The notes: generated by a model not told the origin, from the letters alone. A DNA stretch of 64,000 nt from Persicitalea jodogahamensis (GCF_014651615.1 NZ_BMXF01000001.1:310001-374000); one strand, 5' to 3'. Counted from the first letter of the stretch, positions 28,491 to 38,537 are shown. Translations and numbers: made by a program.

Positions 28491-28796
28491 ATGAATCAGA
28501 AAATTCGCATTAAGCTGAAATCCTTTGATCACATGCTGGTCGATGCGTCGGCGGAAAAAATTGTGAAAGCGGTAAAAGCGACGGGTGCTGTGATTAGCGG
28601 ACCCATTCCTTTGCCTACCAAAAAAGAGAAGTTTACGGTCCTGCGTTCACCGCACGTAAACAAGAAATCGCGTGAGCAGTTTCAGCTTTGCACTTACAAG
28701 CGCCTGGTGGATATTTTCTCATCTAGTGCCAAAACGGTCGATGCGTTGATGAAACTGGAATTGCCCAGCGGTGTCGATGTAGAGATTAAAGTATAA
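28491..28796 (+). CDS. rpsJ: 30S ribosomal protein S10 (NusE)
   Basis: A 101-residue protein of the 30S head that also joins NusB in antitermination. The motifs [42 protein letters not shown] region and a C-terminal [11 protein letters not shown] fit S10. It is separated from rplC by 294 bp with a terminator and new promoter, so S10 is not in one unit with L3. Confidence 0.98.
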   Translation: MNQKIRIKLKSFDHMLVDASAEKIVKAVKATGAVISGPIPLPTKKEKFTVLRSPHVNKKSREQFQLCTYKRLVDIFSSSAKTVDALMKLELPSGVDVEIKV

Positions 28797-28945
28797 AAGA
28801 ATAAAGTCGTTGGGAGAATTGATTTCCTGACGCATGATTGAAACATATTGGTCGGGTGAAGGTCCGCTTTTTGGAAACCGCATCTGAGTTCTTCCCACCG
28901 GAAAGGAGCAATTGAAGCTTCATCAGATATTTCCGACGGCGATTG

Positions 28946-28977
28946 AGGTCAGATGTCAAGCACATCTGACCTTTTTT
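28946..28977 (+). terminator. Terminator between rpsJ and rplC
   Basis: A perfect 11-bp stem (AGGTCAGATGT / ACATCTGACCT, loop CAAGC) is followed by six T residues. The preceding 150 bp are non-coding and show weak complementary segments but no gene. It could also act as an attenuator. Confidence 0.9.
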
Positions 28978-29031
28978 GTTGAAAATCAGAAAAATATAAG
29001 TGAAGCGGGTAGGATGTTAAAAAGCTTTTGC

Positions 29032-29039
29032 TAACTTTG
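29032..29039 (+). promoter_or_regulatory. -7 promoter box for rplC
   Basis: TAACTTTG, exact TAnnTTTG, followed by CAGTCCG just as at rpsL. It lies about 50 bp before rplC and after the rpsJ terminator. No -33 TTG at the standard spacing. Confidence 0.7.
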
Positions 29040-29090
29040 CAGTCCGTTTCAAAAAATAGGTTCAATCCTGCTATTTTAACACAATAAAAG

Positions 29091-29711
29091 ATGTCTGGTT
29101 TAATAGGAAAGAAGATCGGAATGACCAGTTTGTACGATGCTGACGGGCAGGCTCTGGCATGTACGGTGATTCAGGCGGGTCCTTGCGTAGTAACGCAACT
29201 TAGGACCGAAGAGAAGGATGGCTACAAAGCCGTTCAACTTGCTTACGGTGAGAAGAAAGAAAAGAACACCACCAAGCCAATGCTTGGCCACTTCAAAGCA
29301 GCAGGTACTACACCTAAGCGCAAAGTGGTTGAGTTCAAATACTTCGCCCGCGAATTTGAGCTCGGCAAAACGTTGACAATCGGAGACGTTTTCGCAGAAG
29401 GAGATTTCGTAGATGTAGTTGGAAAGGTAAAAGGGCGTGGCTTTCAGGGCGTTGTGAAACGTCATGGTTTCGGCGGCGTGGGTGGACAAACTCACGGTCA
29501 GCACAACCGCGCCCGTCACCCTGGCTCCATTGGTGCCTGTTCATTCCCCTCGCGGGTTTTCAAAGGACTTCGTATGGCGGGCCGCATGGGTGGTAATCGC
29601 GTGACGATCCAAAACCTGCGCGTGTTGAAAATTATTCCCGAGCAGAACCTGCTGGTCATTAGTGGCTCGGTTCCCGGTGCCAAGGAATCATTCGTAATCA
29701 TTGAGAAATAA
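29091..29711 (+). CDS. rplC: 50S ribosomal protein L3
   Basis: A 206-residue protein near the peptidyl-transferase centre. It shows [14 protein letters not shown] at the N-terminus and the extended-loop motif [20 protein letters not shown], then [13 protein letters not shown]. It is first gene of the long rplC to rplQ transcript. Confidence 0.98.
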   Translation: MSGLIGKKIGMTSLYDADGQALACTVIQAGPCVVTQLRTEEKDGYKAVQLAYGEKKEKNTTKPMLGHFKAAGTTPKRKVVEFKYFAREFELGKTLTIGDVFAEGDFVDVVGKVKGRGFQGVVKRHGFGGVGGQTHGQHNRARHPGSIGACSFPSRVFKGLRMAGRMGGNRVTIQNLRVLKIIPEQNLLVISGSVPGAKESFVIIEK

Positions 29712-29716
29712 TACCG

Positions 29717-30352
29717 ATGGAACTGTCAATATTAAATGTAAAGGGTGAAGACACCGGCAAAAAGGTAACACTGTCGGAAGAAATCTTCGGGATTGAGCCC
29801 AACGAACACGTAGTTTATCTGGACGTAAAGCAGTATCTGGCCAATCAGCGTCAGGGAACGCATAAAGCTAAGGAGCGCGGTGAAGTTAATTACTCTACCC
29901 GTAAACTGAAGCGTCAGAAAGGTACAGGTGGTGCCCGTGCTGGTAGCCGTCGCTCGCCAATCATGGTCGGTGGTGGCCGGATATTCGGTCCCCGTCCCCG
30001 CGACTACGGTTTCAAGATCAATAAAAAGACGAAAGTGCTGGCTCGTAAATCTGTTCTAGCTGCCAAAGCTCAGGCCAACGCGGTAATGATTCTGGAGAAC
30101 TTTACTTTCGACGCTCCCAAGACAAAGGATTACTTGCAGTTCCTCGACGCTCATTCGCTGACGGGCAAGAAAACCCTGTTGATTTTGGGCGAAGCAGATA
30201 ACAATGTGTATCTGTCGGGCAGAAACATCCCTAAGACCAAAATTACTACGGCTTCGCAGGTCAACACCTATGAATTGTTGCATGCCGACCGTCTGCTGAT
30301 CAGCGAACCCGCCCTGATTGTACTGGATAACCTTTTGAATAGATACCAATAA
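29717..30352 (+). CDS. rplD: 50S ribosomal protein L4
   Basis: A 211-residue tunnel-wall protein. The extended loop has RKLKRQKGTGGARAGSRRSP and GGRIFGPRPRDY, normal for L4. In gammaproteobacteria L4 autoregulates the S10 operon; whether it acts on the rpsJ/rplC terminator here is unknown. It is 5 bp after rplC and 1 bp before rplW. Confidence 0.98.
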   Translation: MELSILNVKGEDTGKKVTLSEEIFGIEPNEHVVYLDVKQYLANQRQGTHKAKERGEVNYSTRKLKRQKGTGGARAGSRRSPIMVGGGRIFGPRPRDYGFKINKKTKVLARKSVLAAKAQANAVMILENFTFDAPKTKDYLQFLDAHSLTGKKTLLILGEADNNVYLSGRNIPKTKITTASQVNTYELLHADRLLISEPALIVLDNLLNRYQ

Positions 30353-30353
30353 G

Positions 30354-30641
30354 ATGAGTGTACTTAAGCGTCCGATCATAACTGAAAAAGTGACCGCGCA
30401 GGGAGCTTTACGGAAATACACCTTTGAGGTGGAAAAAACGGCAAACAAATTCGAGATCAAAGATGCGGTTGAGAAAATGTTTGATGTGAAAGTGGAAAAG
30501 GTGAATACTATGCGTAGCATCGGTAAATCCAGAACGCGCATTTCCGGTGGCAAGCAGGTTACGGGTAAAACCTCGACCTTCAAAAAAGCCATCGTTACTG
30601 TCGCCGAAGGCGAAATCATTGACCTCTACGGAGAAGTGTAA
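30354..30641 (+). CDS. rplW: 50S ribosomal protein L23
   Basis: A 95-residue protein at the tunnel exit and docking site for trigger factor and SRP. It has the family pattern LKRPIITEKV, YTFEVEKTANKFEIKDAVEK and a loop with TMRSIGKSRTRISGG. It sits between rplD and rplB. Confidence 0.97.
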   Translation: MSVLKRPIITEKVTAQGALRKYTFEVEKTANKFEIKDAVEKMFDVKVEKVNTMRSIGKSRTRISGGKQVTGKTSTFKKAIVTVAEGEIIDLYGEV

Positions 30642-30696
30642 AACACTGCACTTTACCCTGCACAAGTTATACCAATAATACTGAGACCATACAGCA

Positions 30697-31524
30697 ATGG
30701 CAGTTAAAAAATTAAAACCAACGACCCCTGGGCAACGCACCAGAGTCGCTCCGGCCTTCACCGAAATCACGGCTTCCAAGCCTGAGAAAAGCCTGCTTGA
30801 ACCTATTAAGCGGACAGGAGGACGGAACAGTCAAGGACGCCGCACGGCGCGTTATATTGGCGGCGGGCACAAGCGTCGCTACCGGGTAATCGATTTCAAG
30901 CGGAATCGTTTCGACGATCCTGCTGAAGTCCTGACTGTAGAATACGATCCTAATCGTTCGTCCCGCATCGCCTTGGTGCAGTACGGAGATGGCGAAAAGC
31001 GCTATATTCTGGCGCCTAATGGTCTGAATGTGGGTCAGAAAATAATTTCCGGCAATAGTGGTATCGCTCCCGAAGTGGGAAATACTATGCCGCTTGGCGC
31101 AATGCCTATCGGTACTATTGTTCATAACATTGAGCTTACACCTGGCAAAGGCGGACAGATTGCCCGTTCCGCCGGAACCTACGCCCAGCTAGTGGCACGG
31201 GAAGGCAAGTATGCTGTACTGCGGTTGCCTTCGAGTGAGATGCGAATGATACTTTCGACTTGCCTTGCGACCGTTGGAACAATTGGTAACTCCACCCACA
31301 TGAACGTTACGTTGGGCAAAGCTGGACGTAGCCGTTGGTTGGGACGTCGCCCCCGCGTTCGTGGTGTAGCCATGAACCCAGTCGATCACCCAATGGGTGG
31401 TGGTGAGGGACGTGCTTCGGGTGGTCAGCCTCGCTCACGTAATGGCCAGTTCTCTAAAGGATTGAAGACGAGAAATAAGAAGAAGCAATCTTCTAAAATG
31501 ATTATTAGCAGACGTAAAAAGTAA
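30697..31524 (+). CDS. rplB: 50S ribosomal protein L2
   Basis: A 275-residue core protein of the large subunit. It carries [17 protein letters not shown] and the C-terminal catalytic-centre motif [13 protein letters not shown] with the conserved His. The C-terminal tail is Lys-rich. Confidence 0.98.
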   Translation: MAVKKLKPTTPGQRTRVAPAFTEITASKPEKSLLEPIKRTGGRNSQGRRTARYIGGGHKRRYRVIDFKRNRFDDPAEVLTVEYDPNRSSRIALVQYGDGEKRYILAPNGLNVGQKIISGNSGIAPEVGNTMPLGAMPIGTIVHNIELTPGKGGQIARSAGTYAQLVAREGKYAVLRLPSSEMRMILSTCLATVGTIGNSTHMNVTLGKAGRSRWLGRRPRVRGVAMNPVDHPMGGGEGRASGGQPRSRNGQFSKGLKTRNKKKQSSKMIISRRKK

Positions 31525-31533
31525 GCAAGCGAT

Positions 31534-31812
31534 ATGTCACGTTCATTAAAAAAAGGCCCTTACATTGATTATCGCTTGGAGAATAAAATCCATGCGATGA
31601 ACGACGCCGCCCGCAAGTCAGTCATCAAGACCTGGTCGCGCCGTTCGATGATCTCTCCCGAATTCATTGGGCATACTTTCGCGGTTCACAATGGTAATAA
31701 GTTCATTCCAGTGTACGTGACCGAGAATATGGTGGGTCACAAGCTGGGAGAATTTGCCCCCACGCGGAACTTCCGGGGTCACACGGCCAAGAAGGATAAA
31801 GGAAGACGATAG
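31534..31812 (+). CDS. rpsS: 30S ribosomal protein S19
   Basis: A 92-residue head protein with [11 protein letters not shown] at the N-terminus and the signature [18 protein letters not shown] at the C-terminus. It is 9 bp after rplB. Confidence 0.97.
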   Translation: MSRSLKKGPYIDYRLENKIHAMNDAARKSVIKTWSRRSMISPEFIGHTFAVHNGNKFIPVYVTENMVGHKLGEFAPTRNFRGHTAKKDKGRR

Positions 31813-31860
31813 ATAATTGGATTGCCGGTCCTGCGCACGGGCGGCTAAACTGAGATAACA

Positions 31861-32256
31861 ATGGAAGCAAGAGCAATACTTAAAGACGTACCGACCTCCC
31901 CGCGCAAAATGCGACTTGTGGCAGATCTGGTGCGCGGTCAAAAAGTCAGCCAGGCCCTGGCCATTCTGAAATTCCAGCCCAATGCGGGTGCCGCTGTGAT
32001 CCGCAAGGTGTTGCTTTCGGCCGTCGCTAACTGGCAGCAGAAAAATGAGGATGTGGAAATTGGCGACGCCGACCTGTACGTGAAAACCATATTCATCGAT
32101 GGAGGCCGTATGTTAAAGCGCCTTCGCCCTGCTCCACAGGGTAGAGCTCACCGGATTCGGAAGCGTTCCAATCATATCACACTGGTGATTGATGATGCGT
32201 CTACCGATACGAGCTCGATCCAGATTGCAGAAGAAGAAAATAACACCGAATCATAA
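31861..32256 (+). CDS. rplV: 50S ribosomal protein L22
   Basis: A 131-residue tunnel protein. It has [21 protein letters not shown] and the beta-hairpin region [20 protein letters not shown] that lines the exit tunnel. The C-terminal acidic tail of about 20 residues is an extension. Confidence 0.97.
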   Translation: MEARAILKDVPTSPRKMRLVADLVRGQKVSQALAILKFQPNAGAAVIRKVLLSAVANWQQKNEDVEIGDADLYVKTIFIDGGRMLKRLRPAPQGRAHRIRKRSNHITLVIDDASTDTSSIQIAEEENNTES

Positions 32257-32270
32257 AAGATCTTAATTAA

Positions 32271-33125
32271 ATGGGACAAAAGGTAAACCCGATCGGTCTG
32301 AGACTGGGAATTGTCAGAGGATGGGACTCAAGCTGGTACGGTGGAAAAGACTTCTCCGACAAGCTGGTCGAGGACGAAAAAATCCGCAACTATATCCAGG
32401 CGCGTATTCCAAAAGGTTCGATTTCGAAAGTTGTAATCGAGCGTACGCTGAAACGTATCACGCTTACAATTCACACCGCTCGTCCGGGCATTGTAATCGG
32501 TAAAGGGGGTAGCGAAGTAGATCGGATTAAAGAAGAACTCAAGTCGATCACGGGCAAAGATGTCCAGATCAATATATATGAAATCAAGCGCCCCGAAACT
32601 GACGCTAAACTGGTTGGTGAAGGAATAGCGCAACAATTGCAGGCTCGTATCTCTTACCGACGTGCCATGAAGCAAGCTATTTCTTCAGCCATGCGGGTGG
32701 GAGCACAAGGAATCAAAATCCGTTGCTCAGGTCGTTTGGGTGGTGCCGAAATTGCCCGGACTGAAGAATACAAAGAAGGACGCATTCCTTTGCACACATT
32801 GCGTGCCGATATAGATTACGCTATTTCTGAGGCTCAGACGGTATACGGAAAAATCGGTATTAAGGTATGGGTTTTCAAAGGCGAGTTGTACGGTAAGCGC
32901 GATCTCACGCCAAGTGCAGCCACAGCTCAGGCCGATCGCAACGACCGCGCTGAGCGTGGTGGACGCGGCGAACGGCGCGGCGGACGTGGTGACAACGAAC
33001 GCGGAGAACGCGGCGAACGTCGCCGTAGAGGCGGCGGAAGTGGCGGTGGCCGAGGCGGTAACGCAGGCGGCGGCGGTGGTCGCGGCGGAAGCGGTGGCGG
33101 CGGTGGCCGGGGAGGAAACAGGTAA
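32271..33125 (+). CDS. rpsC: 30S ribosomal protein S3 with Gly/Arg-rich tail
   Basis: A 284-residue protein. Residues 1 to about 215 are canonical: [12 protein letters not shown], the KH domain [18 protein letters not shown] and [12 protein letters not shown]. The last 65 or so residues are an RGG-like low-complexity tail of Gly, Arg, Asn and Glu, first charged ([10 protein letters not shown]) and then nearly pure Gly/Arg ([12 protein letters not shown]). Standard S3 is about 210-235 residues. The tail could bind rRNA or mRNA near the entry channel. It may be lineage-specific and its length may vary because the DNA is a GGC/GGT-rich repeat. Confidence 0.96.
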   Translation: MGQKVNPIGLRLGIVRGWDSSWYGGKDFSDKLVEDEKIRNYIQARIPKGSISKVVIERTLKRITLTIHTARPGIVIGKGGSEVDRIKEELKSITGKDVQINIYEIKRPETDAKLVGEGIAQQLQARISYRRAMKQAISSAMRVGAQGIKIRCSGRLGGAEIARTEEYKEGRIPLHTLRADIDYAISEAQTVYGKIGIKVWVFKGELYGKRDLTPSAATAQADRNDRAERGGRGERRGGRGDNERGERGERRRRGGGSGGGRGGNAGGGGGRGGSGGGGGRGGNR

Positions 33126-33169
33126 GAACGATATTCGGCGCCCAGCGTCGGTAATTATAGATAAGAATC

Positions 33170-33598
33170 ATGTTACAGCCGAAAAGAACCAGATTTCGCA
33201 AGCAGCAGAAAGGAAAAGGAAGTTTTAACGGGATCGCTTCACGCGGGCACCAAATTGCTTTCGGATCATTTGCCATCAAGGTACTTGAGCCGGGTTGGAT
33301 TACCGCCCGCCAGATTGAATCCGCTCGTATTGCGGTCACCCGCGCCATGAAGCGTGAAGGCCAGGTATGGATTCGCGTTTTTCCTGACAAGCCTATCACT
33401 AAGAAACCTGCAGAGGTTCGGATGGGTAAAGGTAAGGGTGCTCCCGAATATTGGGTAGCTACTGTAAAGCCCGGACGGATTATTTTCGAAGCAGGTGGTG
33501 TGGATTTGGCCACGGCCAACGAAGCGCTTCGCTTGGCGGCACAAAAGTTGCCATTGAAGACAAAATTTGTTGTCCGTCGCGATTACCAGGAGTCATAA
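33170..33598 (+). CDS. rplP: 50S ribosomal protein L16
   Basis: A 142-residue protein at the A-site region of the 50S. It has [18 protein letters not shown] and the motifs [29 protein letters not shown] region and KLPLKTKFV. It is 44 bp after rpsC. Confidence 0.97.
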   Translation: MLQPKRTRFRKQQKGKGSFNGIASRGHQIAFGSFAIKVLEPGWITARQIESARIAVTRAMKREGQVWIRVFPDKPITKKPAEVRMGKGKGAPEYWVATVKPGRIIFEAGGVDLATANEALRLAAQKLPLKTKFVVRRDYQES

Positions 33599-33641
33599 GA
33601 AAGCTGTAAAGCTTTTCTGAACTATTCAAATTGACATTCTA

Positions 33642-33851
33642 ATGACCAAAGAAGAAATCAAAGGCCTTTCGGCTGACCAATTGAAAGAGGAAATCGCCAA
33701 GGAGCGGGAGCGTCTGCTTCGTCTGCGGTTTGCCCACGCGGTTTCTCCGATCGAAAATCCGCTGCGCATTAGGGCGGCGCGCAAGCAGGTAGCCCGTTTG
33801 CTGACGGAGCTTACGATCAAAACTTCCCAAACGCAAAACAGCCCTGTTTAA
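33642..33851 (+). CDS. rpmC: 50S ribosomal protein L29
   Basis: A 69-residue helical-hairpin protein near the tunnel exit. TKEEIKGLSADQLKEEIAK and the C-terminal helix LRIRAARKQVARLLTEL are typical. It is 6 bp from rpsQ. Confidence 0.95.
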   Translation: MTKEEIKGLSADQLKEEIAKERERLLRLRFAHAVSPIENPLRIRAARKQVARLLTELTIKTSQTQNSPV

Positions 33852-33857
33852 GAAATC

Positions 33858-34121
33858 ATGGAGGAACTGACGAGAAAGTTACGTAAAGAAAGAATTGGCT
33901 TGGTAGTGAGCGACAAGATGGAAAAGTCTTGTGTGATCCGGGTCGATCGGAAAGTGAAGCATCCAATGTATGACAAGATCATGAAAAAATCTTCCAAACT
34001 GATGGTGCATGACGAAAACAACCAGTGCGGGATCGGCGATACGATTCGTGTAATGGAAACCCGTCCGCTTAGTAAGAACAAGCGGTGGCGTTTAGTAGAA
34101 ATCATTGAAAAAGCGAAATAA
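33858..34121 (+). CDS. rpsQ: 30S ribosomal protein S17
   Basis: An 87-residue OB-fold 16S rRNA binder. It contains [19 protein letters not shown] and [20 protein letters not shown]. It is 2 bp from rplN. Confidence 0.96.
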   Translation: MEELTRKLRKERIGLVVSDKMEKSCVIRVDRKVKHPMYDKIMKKSSKLMVHDENNQCGIGDTIRVMETRPLSKNKRWRLVEIIEKAK

Positions 34122-34123
34122 CA

Positions 34124-34492
34124 ATGGTACAGCAAGAATCAAGACTGTCCGTAGCTGATAACAGCGGCGCCAAGGAAGTACTCGTTATTCGGGTATTGGG
34201 CGGAACGGGCAAGCGTTACGCATCCGTAGGCGATAAGATTGTAGTCACTGTGAAAGCGGCACTTTCTTCGAGCAATATGAAGAAGGGTACGATCTCCAAA
34301 GCAGTAGTCGTACGCACGAAAAAGGAAATTCGCCGTAAAGACGGAACATATATTCGCTTCGAGGACAACGCCGCTGTGCTATTGTCCGCCAATAACGAAC
34401 CCCGTGGAACCCGCATCTTCGGCCCTGTAGCTCGCGAATTACGTGAGAAACAGTTCATGAAAATCGTTTCCCTGGCCCCCGAAGTTCTTTAA
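34124..34492 (+). CDS. rplN: 50S ribosomal protein L14
   Basis: A 122-residue subunit-interface protein beginning [19 protein letters not shown], with [20 protein letters not shown] and a C-terminus ending [11 protein letters not shown], all diagnostic. Confidence 0.97.
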   Translation: MVQQESRLSVADNSGAKEVLVIRVLGGTGKRYASVGDKIVVTVKAALSSSNMKKGTISKAVVVRTKKEIRRKDGTYIRFEDNAAVLLSANNEPRGTRIFGPVARELREKQFMKIVSLAPEVL

Positions 34493-34533
34493 GGAATACC
34501 GCAAGCCGTAGTTCTTTGAACTCATAAAGCAGA

Positions 34534-34878
34534 ATGACAATGGATAAGAAAAAGAAAATGCAGCCTAAGTTTCACATTCGCAGCGGCGACACGGTGAAAG
34601 TAATTTCCGGAAACTCCAAAGGGAAAACGGGCAAAGTGGTGGCCATGCAGGTCGATAAGGAAAGGGCGATTGTGGAGGGAGCCAATATGATTACCAAACA
34701 CTTGAAGCCCAACGCCAATAATCCGCAAGGAAGTATCGAAAAACGCGAAGCAAGCATCCACCTCAGCAATCTGATGCTGGTCGATCCTGCCACAGGCGAA
34801 CCAACTCGCACCGGGCGCCGCTTGAATGACGCTGGTAAGCTTCAGCGTTACTCAAAAAAGACGGACAAGTTCATTTAA
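34534..34878 (+). CDS. rplX: 50S ribosomal protein L24
   Basis: A 114-residue assembly-initiator protein with a KOW motif (GDTVKVISGNSKGKTGKVV) and IEKREASIHLSNLMLVDP. The ATG at 34534 precedes a Met-Asp-Lys run; an ATG two codons later is also possible. Confidence 0.95.
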   Translation: MTMDKKKKMQPKFHIRSGDTVKVISGNSKGKTGKVVAMQVDKERAIVEGANMITKHLKPNANNPQGSIEKREASIHLSNLMLVDPATGEPTRTGRRLNDAGKLQRYSKKTDKFI

Positions 34879-34956
34879 AGGACTACCGGCTCTACTAATA
34901 AGACATACATCAACGACCGATGGGTCGGAAATCTATCGGCAAGGTTAACAATACTC

Positions 34957-35520
34957 ATGGCAGCTCCAAGACTAAGAGAAAAATACGACAAGGAAATTGT
35001 CGGCCAACTGAAAGAGAAATTTCAGTACAAGTCCATCATGCAGGTACCACGCCTGACCAAAATAGTTTTAAATAAAGGGATTGGTGCAGCCGTGGCTGAC
35101 AAAAAACTGGTGGATGTGGGAATTGAGGAATTGAGCATGATCACCGGACAAAAGGCGATCGCGACCATTTCCAAGAAGGCAATCTCGAACTTCAAACTTC
35201 GGGAAGACATGCCAATCGGCGCAAAAGTCACTCTTCGAGGCGACCGGATGTACGAATTTCTCGACCGTTTGACCGCCATCGCAATGCCTCGCGTTAGGGA
35301 CTTTCGGGGAATTAGCGATAAAGGTTTCGACGGTCGCGGCAACTACACCTTTGGTGTGAAAGAACAGATTATTTTTCCTGAGATCAGCATCGATAAGGTG
35401 AATAAAATCACAGGAATGGATATAACCTTCGTTACTTCAACTAATTCAGATGAAGAAGGTTACGAGTTGCTCAAAGCGTTGGGCATGCCCTTCGCAAGTG
35501 CCGCTAAGACTAATCAGTAA
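34957..35520 (+). CDS. rplE: 50S ribosomal protein L5
   Basis: A 187-residue 5S-rRNA binder. Motifs [34 protein letters not shown] and [19 protein letters not shown] are typical. It follows rplX after 78 bp. Confidence 0.97.
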   Translation: MAAPRLREKYDKEIVGQLKEKFQYKSIMQVPRLTKIVLNKGIGAAVADKKLVDVGIEELSMITGQKAIATISKKAISNFKLREDMPIGAKVTLRGDRMYEFLDRLTAIAMPRVRDFRGISDKGFDGRGNYTFGVKEQIIFPEISIDKVNKITGMDITFVTSTNSDEEGYELLKALGMPFASAAKTNQ

Positions 35521-35540
35521 ATTTAAGATATTAAGATAAA

Positions 35541-35810
35541 ATGGCAAAAGAATCAGTTAAAGCCCGGGAGAGGAAAAGACAGCGTCTGGTAGAGAAATAC
35601 GCTGAGAAGCGCGCTAAGTTGAAAGCCGAAGGCGACTGGGTTGGCCTTGACAAGCTGCCCCGGAACTCATCGCCCGTCCGTCTGCACAATCGTTGCAAAC
35701 TCACTGGTCGTCCCCGTGGATATATGCGAAAGTTTGGCATCTCACGCGTGGTTTTCCGCGATCTGGCCTCGATGGGTAAGATTCCCGGTGTTACCAAATC
35801 AAGCTGGTAG
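35541..35810 (+). CDS. rpsN: 30S ribosomal protein S14 (zinc-free type)
   Basis: An 89-residue protein with [22 protein letters not shown] near the C-terminus. The CxxC pairs of the zinc form are missing, so this is the longer C-minus form. Confidence 0.96.
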   Translation: MAKESVKARERKRQRLVEKYAEKRAKLKAEGDWVGLDKLPRNSSPVRLHNRCKLTGRPRGYMRKFGISRVVFRDLASMGKIPGVTKSSW

Positions 35811-35840
35811 CCACCGCTTTCAATTCTGATTTCAATTACT

Positions 35841-35848
35841 TACCTTTG
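35841..35848 (+). promoter_or_regulatory. Probable internal promoter upstream of rpsH
   Basis: TACCTTTG is an exact TAnnTTTG followed by C, as in other promoters here. It lies in the 76-bp gap between rpsN and rpsH, with TTC about 19 bp upstream at the -33 position. Confidence 0.5.
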
Positions 35849-35886
35849 CACGCCTTTTTGAGGAGTGCTTAACCAAGTCAACAAAA

Positions 35887-36285
35887 ATGTTAACGGATCC
35901 CATAGCAGATTATCTGACTCGAATCAGAAACGCGATCAAGGCCAGGCACCGGGTGGTAGAGATACCTGCTTCCAACCTTAAGAAGGAGATAACGAAAGTT
36001 CTCTTTGAGAAAGGCTACATTCAAAGCTATAAGTTCGACGAGAACGGTCCTCAGGGATCGATTAAAATTGCCCTGAAATACAATCCGGTCACAAAGCAGC
36101 CTGCTATTGTCAAGTTGCAGCGCGTCAGTAAACCCGGTCTTCGCCAGTATGCCGGAGCCGCCGAGGTACCTCGTGTTTTGAGCGGACTGGGAATTACTAT
36201 TATCTCCACTTCAAAGGGAGTAATGACTGACAAAGAAGCTCGGACCATGAATGTAGGTGGCGAGTTATTGTGCCAGGTGTACTAA
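35887..36285 (+). CDS. rpsH: 30S ribosomal protein S8
   Basis: A 132-residue 16S central-domain binder. It has [18 protein letters not shown], and the C-terminal [20 protein letters not shown] signature. In enterobacteria S8 represses the spc operon; no matching operator was recognised here. Confidence 0.97.
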   Translation: MLTDPIADYLTRIRNAIKARHRVVEIPASNLKKEITKVLFEKGYIQSYKFDENGPQGSIKIALKYNPVTKQPAIVKLQRVSKPGLRQYAGAAEVPRVLSGLGITIISTSKGVMTDKEARTMNVGGELLCQVY

Positions 36286-36304
36286 CCGCAAATTTCACAG
36301 AGAG

Positions 36305-36862
36305 ATGTCACGAATAGGAAAGAAAATAATCGAAATACCCTCCGGAACTACTATCTCGGTGGACGGCGAAAATGTGGTTTCGGTGAAAGGACCAAAGGGT
36401 ACTTTGACTCGTCCCATTGACAAAGACATGACCGTTAAAATCGAAGACGGCGAAATACATGTAGAGCGTCCAACGGAGCAAAAGCGTCACAAAGCGTTAC
36501 ACGGTTTGTACCGTTCACTTATCAACAATATGGTGGTGGGTGTCAGCACAGGCTACCGTCGTGAACTGGAAGTGGTGGGTGTAGGTTACAAAGCCACCGC
36601 AACTAATAATGTCCTAGACCTTAGCTTGGGTTATTCACACAGTATTATTATGGAAATCCCTAAGGAAATCAGCGTTTCGACGGTGACGGAAAAGGGACAG
36701 AATCCCAAGGTCATACTGGAAGGAATTGATAAGGAGCTTATCGGTGATGTAGCTGCAAAAATTAAGTCGCTTCGTAAAGTTGAACCCTACAAGGGTAAGG
36801 GTATTCGCTTTGTGGGTGAGAAGATTCGCCGTAAAGCAGGTAAGGCAGCCGCTAAAAAATAA
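36305..36862 (+). CDS. rplF: 50S ribosomal protein L6
   Basis: A 185-residue protein counted from ATG 36305 (SRIGKKIIEIPSG). A longer frame from 36257 lies inside rpsH and is rejected. Two repeated alpha/beta domains are present and the C-terminus has EPYKGKGIRFVGEKIRRKAGK. Confidence 0.97.
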   Translation: MSRIGKKIIEIPSGTTISVDGENVVSVKGPKGTLTRPIDKDMTVKIEDGEIHVERPTEQKRHKALHGLYRSLINNMVVGVSTGYRRELEVVGVGYKATATNNVLDLSLGYSHSIIMEIPKEISVSTVTEKGQNPKVILEGIDKELIGDVAAKIKSLRKVEPYKGKGIRFVGEKIRRKAGKAAAKK

Positions 36863-36909
36863 GCTGCACTTTTTAAGATTTATATTCAAGTTTATACGAT
36901 TAGCATATA

Positions 36910-37263
36910 ATGGCGACGGTAAAAACATTACGGAGACAGCGCCTCAAGCGCGGCATCCGCAAGAAAGTAAACGGTACGGCGGAGCGTCCGCGCCTGTCGA
37001 TATATCGCTCCAACACCAGCATTTACGTGCAGTTGGTTGACGACGACAAGAGCGTTACGCTGGCGAGTTCATCTTCCAAGGAGGTGAGCGATAGAACCAA
37101 AAATACGAACGTGGAAATTGCAGGCTTAGTTGGCAAGAAGATTGCTGAAAAAGCTAAGGCAGTTGGTATCGAGAAAATTGTTTTCGATCGTAGTGGCTAT
37201 CTGTACCACGGGAAGGTTAAAGCTATTGCTGACGCCGCCCGCGAAGCCGGACTAAAATTCTAA
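36910..37263 (+). CDS. rplR: 50S ribosomal protein L18
   Basis: A 117-residue 5S-rRNA binder. [20 protein letters not shown], then a C-terminal [20 protein letters not shown] motif. Confidence 0.97.
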   Translation: MATVKTLRRQRLKRGIRKKVNGTAERPRLSIYRSNTSIYVQLVDDDKSVTLASSSSKEVSDRTKNTNVEIAGLVGKKIAEKAKAVGIEKIVFDRSGYLYHGKVKAIADAAREAGLKF

Positions 37264-37276
37264 GTTAAAAGCTATC

Positions 37277-37795
37277 ATGCAACAAAATTCAAATCGGCCC
37301 GAAAAGGTCAACGAAGCAGACCTGAAAGAGCGCGTTGTGGCCATCAATCGGGTTGCCAAAGTAGTAAAGGGCGGTCGTCGCTTCAGCTTTTCTGCCATCG
37401 TGGTGGTAGGCGATGGTAACGGAGTCGTCGGATATGGTCTAGGCAAAGCCAATGAGGTTACTGATGCCATTACGAAGGGGATCGATGACGCCAAGAAGAA
37501 TCTTTTTCAGGTTCCTTTGATGAAAACAACGGTTCCGCACGCAATGGAGGGTAAGTATAGCGGTGGCTATGTACTCATTAAGCCTGCAGCTCCTGGTACG
37601 GGCGTGATTGCAGGGGGGGCTATGCGCGCCGTTTTAGAGGCTGCTGGCATTCACGATGTATTAGCAAAATCTAAGGGTTCATCTAACCCGCACAACGTGG
37701 TTAAGGCCACGATCGATGCTCTCTTGAAAATGCGTGCACCTCATCAGGTAGCGTTTCAGCGTGGAATATCGATTGAAAAAGTTTTCAACGGATAA
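37277..37795 (+). CDS. rpsE: 30S ribosomal protein S5
   Basis: A 172-residue protein of the mRNA entry region. It has [20 protein letters not shown] and [20 protein letters not shown]. The loop around GGRRFSF is intact. It is followed by rpmD after 71 bp. Confidence 0.97.
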   Translation: MQQNSNRPEKVNEADLKERVVAINRVAKVVKGGRRFSFSAIVVVGDGNGVVGYGLGKANEVTDAITKGIDDAKKNLFQVPLMKTTVPHAMEGKYSGGYVLIKPAAPGTGVIAGGAMRAVLEAAGIHDVLAKSKGSSNPHNVVKATIDALLKMRAPHQVAFQRGISIEKVFNG

Positions 37796-37866
37796 TAGAG
37801 ACGAAATAAATTGCGCCTGTCGAATAACAAGACGCAGTTTACTGTCTCCGCATAAAAGAACCAACC

Positions 37867-38046
37867 ATGTCGAAAGTACGTATTACACAGGTTAGAAGTA
37901 TTATCGGTCGACCCGAAAGCCAGAAGCGCACTATGAAGGCGCTGGGTTTAGGCAAGATTAGCCAGTACTGCGAGAAAGAAGTCAGTGATTCGATGTCGGG
38001 CATGATCCGGAAAATCAATCACTTGGTTAAAGTTGAAGAAATTTAA
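37867..38046 (+). CDS. rpmD: 50S ribosomal protein L30
   Basis: A 59-residue protein read directly from the sequence: MSKVRITQVRSIIGRPESQK, then TMKALGLGKI and a C-terminal IRKINHLVKVEEI. This is the usual bacterial length. It sits at its standard place between rpsE and rplO and ends 14 bp before rplO. Confidence 0.96.
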   Translation: MSKVRITQVRSIIGRPESQKRTMKALGLGKISQYCEKEVSDSMSGMIRKINHLVKVEEI

Positions 38047-38060
38047 AATACTAGCGAGTT

Positions 38061-38537
38061 ATGAATCTCCATAATTTAAAGCCGGCGGAAGGTTCGGTAC
38101 GGAACATCAAGCGGGTAGGTCGCGGACAAGGTTCGGGACGCGGGGGCACTTCCACACGTGGACACAAGGGAGCTCAGTCACGTTCAGGCTACAGTCAGAA
38201 ACGTGGTTTTGAAGGTGGTCAGATGCCTTTGCAGCGTCGACTCCCTAAGTTTGGCTTTACCAGTCCCAACCGGGTTGAATATAAGGCTATCAATCTCGAT
38301 ACCATCCAGGAGGCTGTAACACGGCTTGATGCGAAAGTATTGGATCATGAAGCTTTGCTCACTAACAATTTGGCAAAGAAGAAAGATTTGATAAAGGTTT
38401 TGAACCGTGGTGAGCTGAGCGCAGCTGTCGAAATTCACGCACATAAATTCTCCAAGAGCGCCATTGAAGCTATCGAGAAAGCAGGAGGTAAGGCGGTTGT
38501 TATCGACCGGTTTGCAGTGGAAACTGCTGACATGTAA
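38061..38537 (+). CDS. rplO: 50S ribosomal protein L15
   Basis: A 158-residue protein. The Gly/Arg-rich N-terminal region KRVGRGQGSGRGGTSTRGHK and the block GFEGGQMPLQRRLPKFGF are diagnostic. It precedes secY by 76 bp, where a 6-bp TTCCCT/AGGGAA hairpin lies at 38546-38568. Confidence 0.97.
   Translation: MNLHNLKPAEGSVRNIKRVGRGQGSGRGGTSTRGHKGAQSRSGYSQKRGFEGGQMPLQRRLPKFGFTSPNRVEYKAINLDTIQEAVTRLDAKVLDHEALLTNNLAKKKDLIKVLNRGELSAAVEIHAHKFSKSAIEAIEKAGGKAVVIDRFAVETADM

Noticed and set aside
32905-33519. Arg/His-rich minus-strand frame near rpsC
   Set aside because: It is the antisense of the Gly/Arg-rich S3 tail; low complexity makes it open by chance.
36257-36304. Upstream extension of rplF
   Set aside because: It lies within the rpsH end and gives non-L6 sequence before the canonical SRIGKK start.
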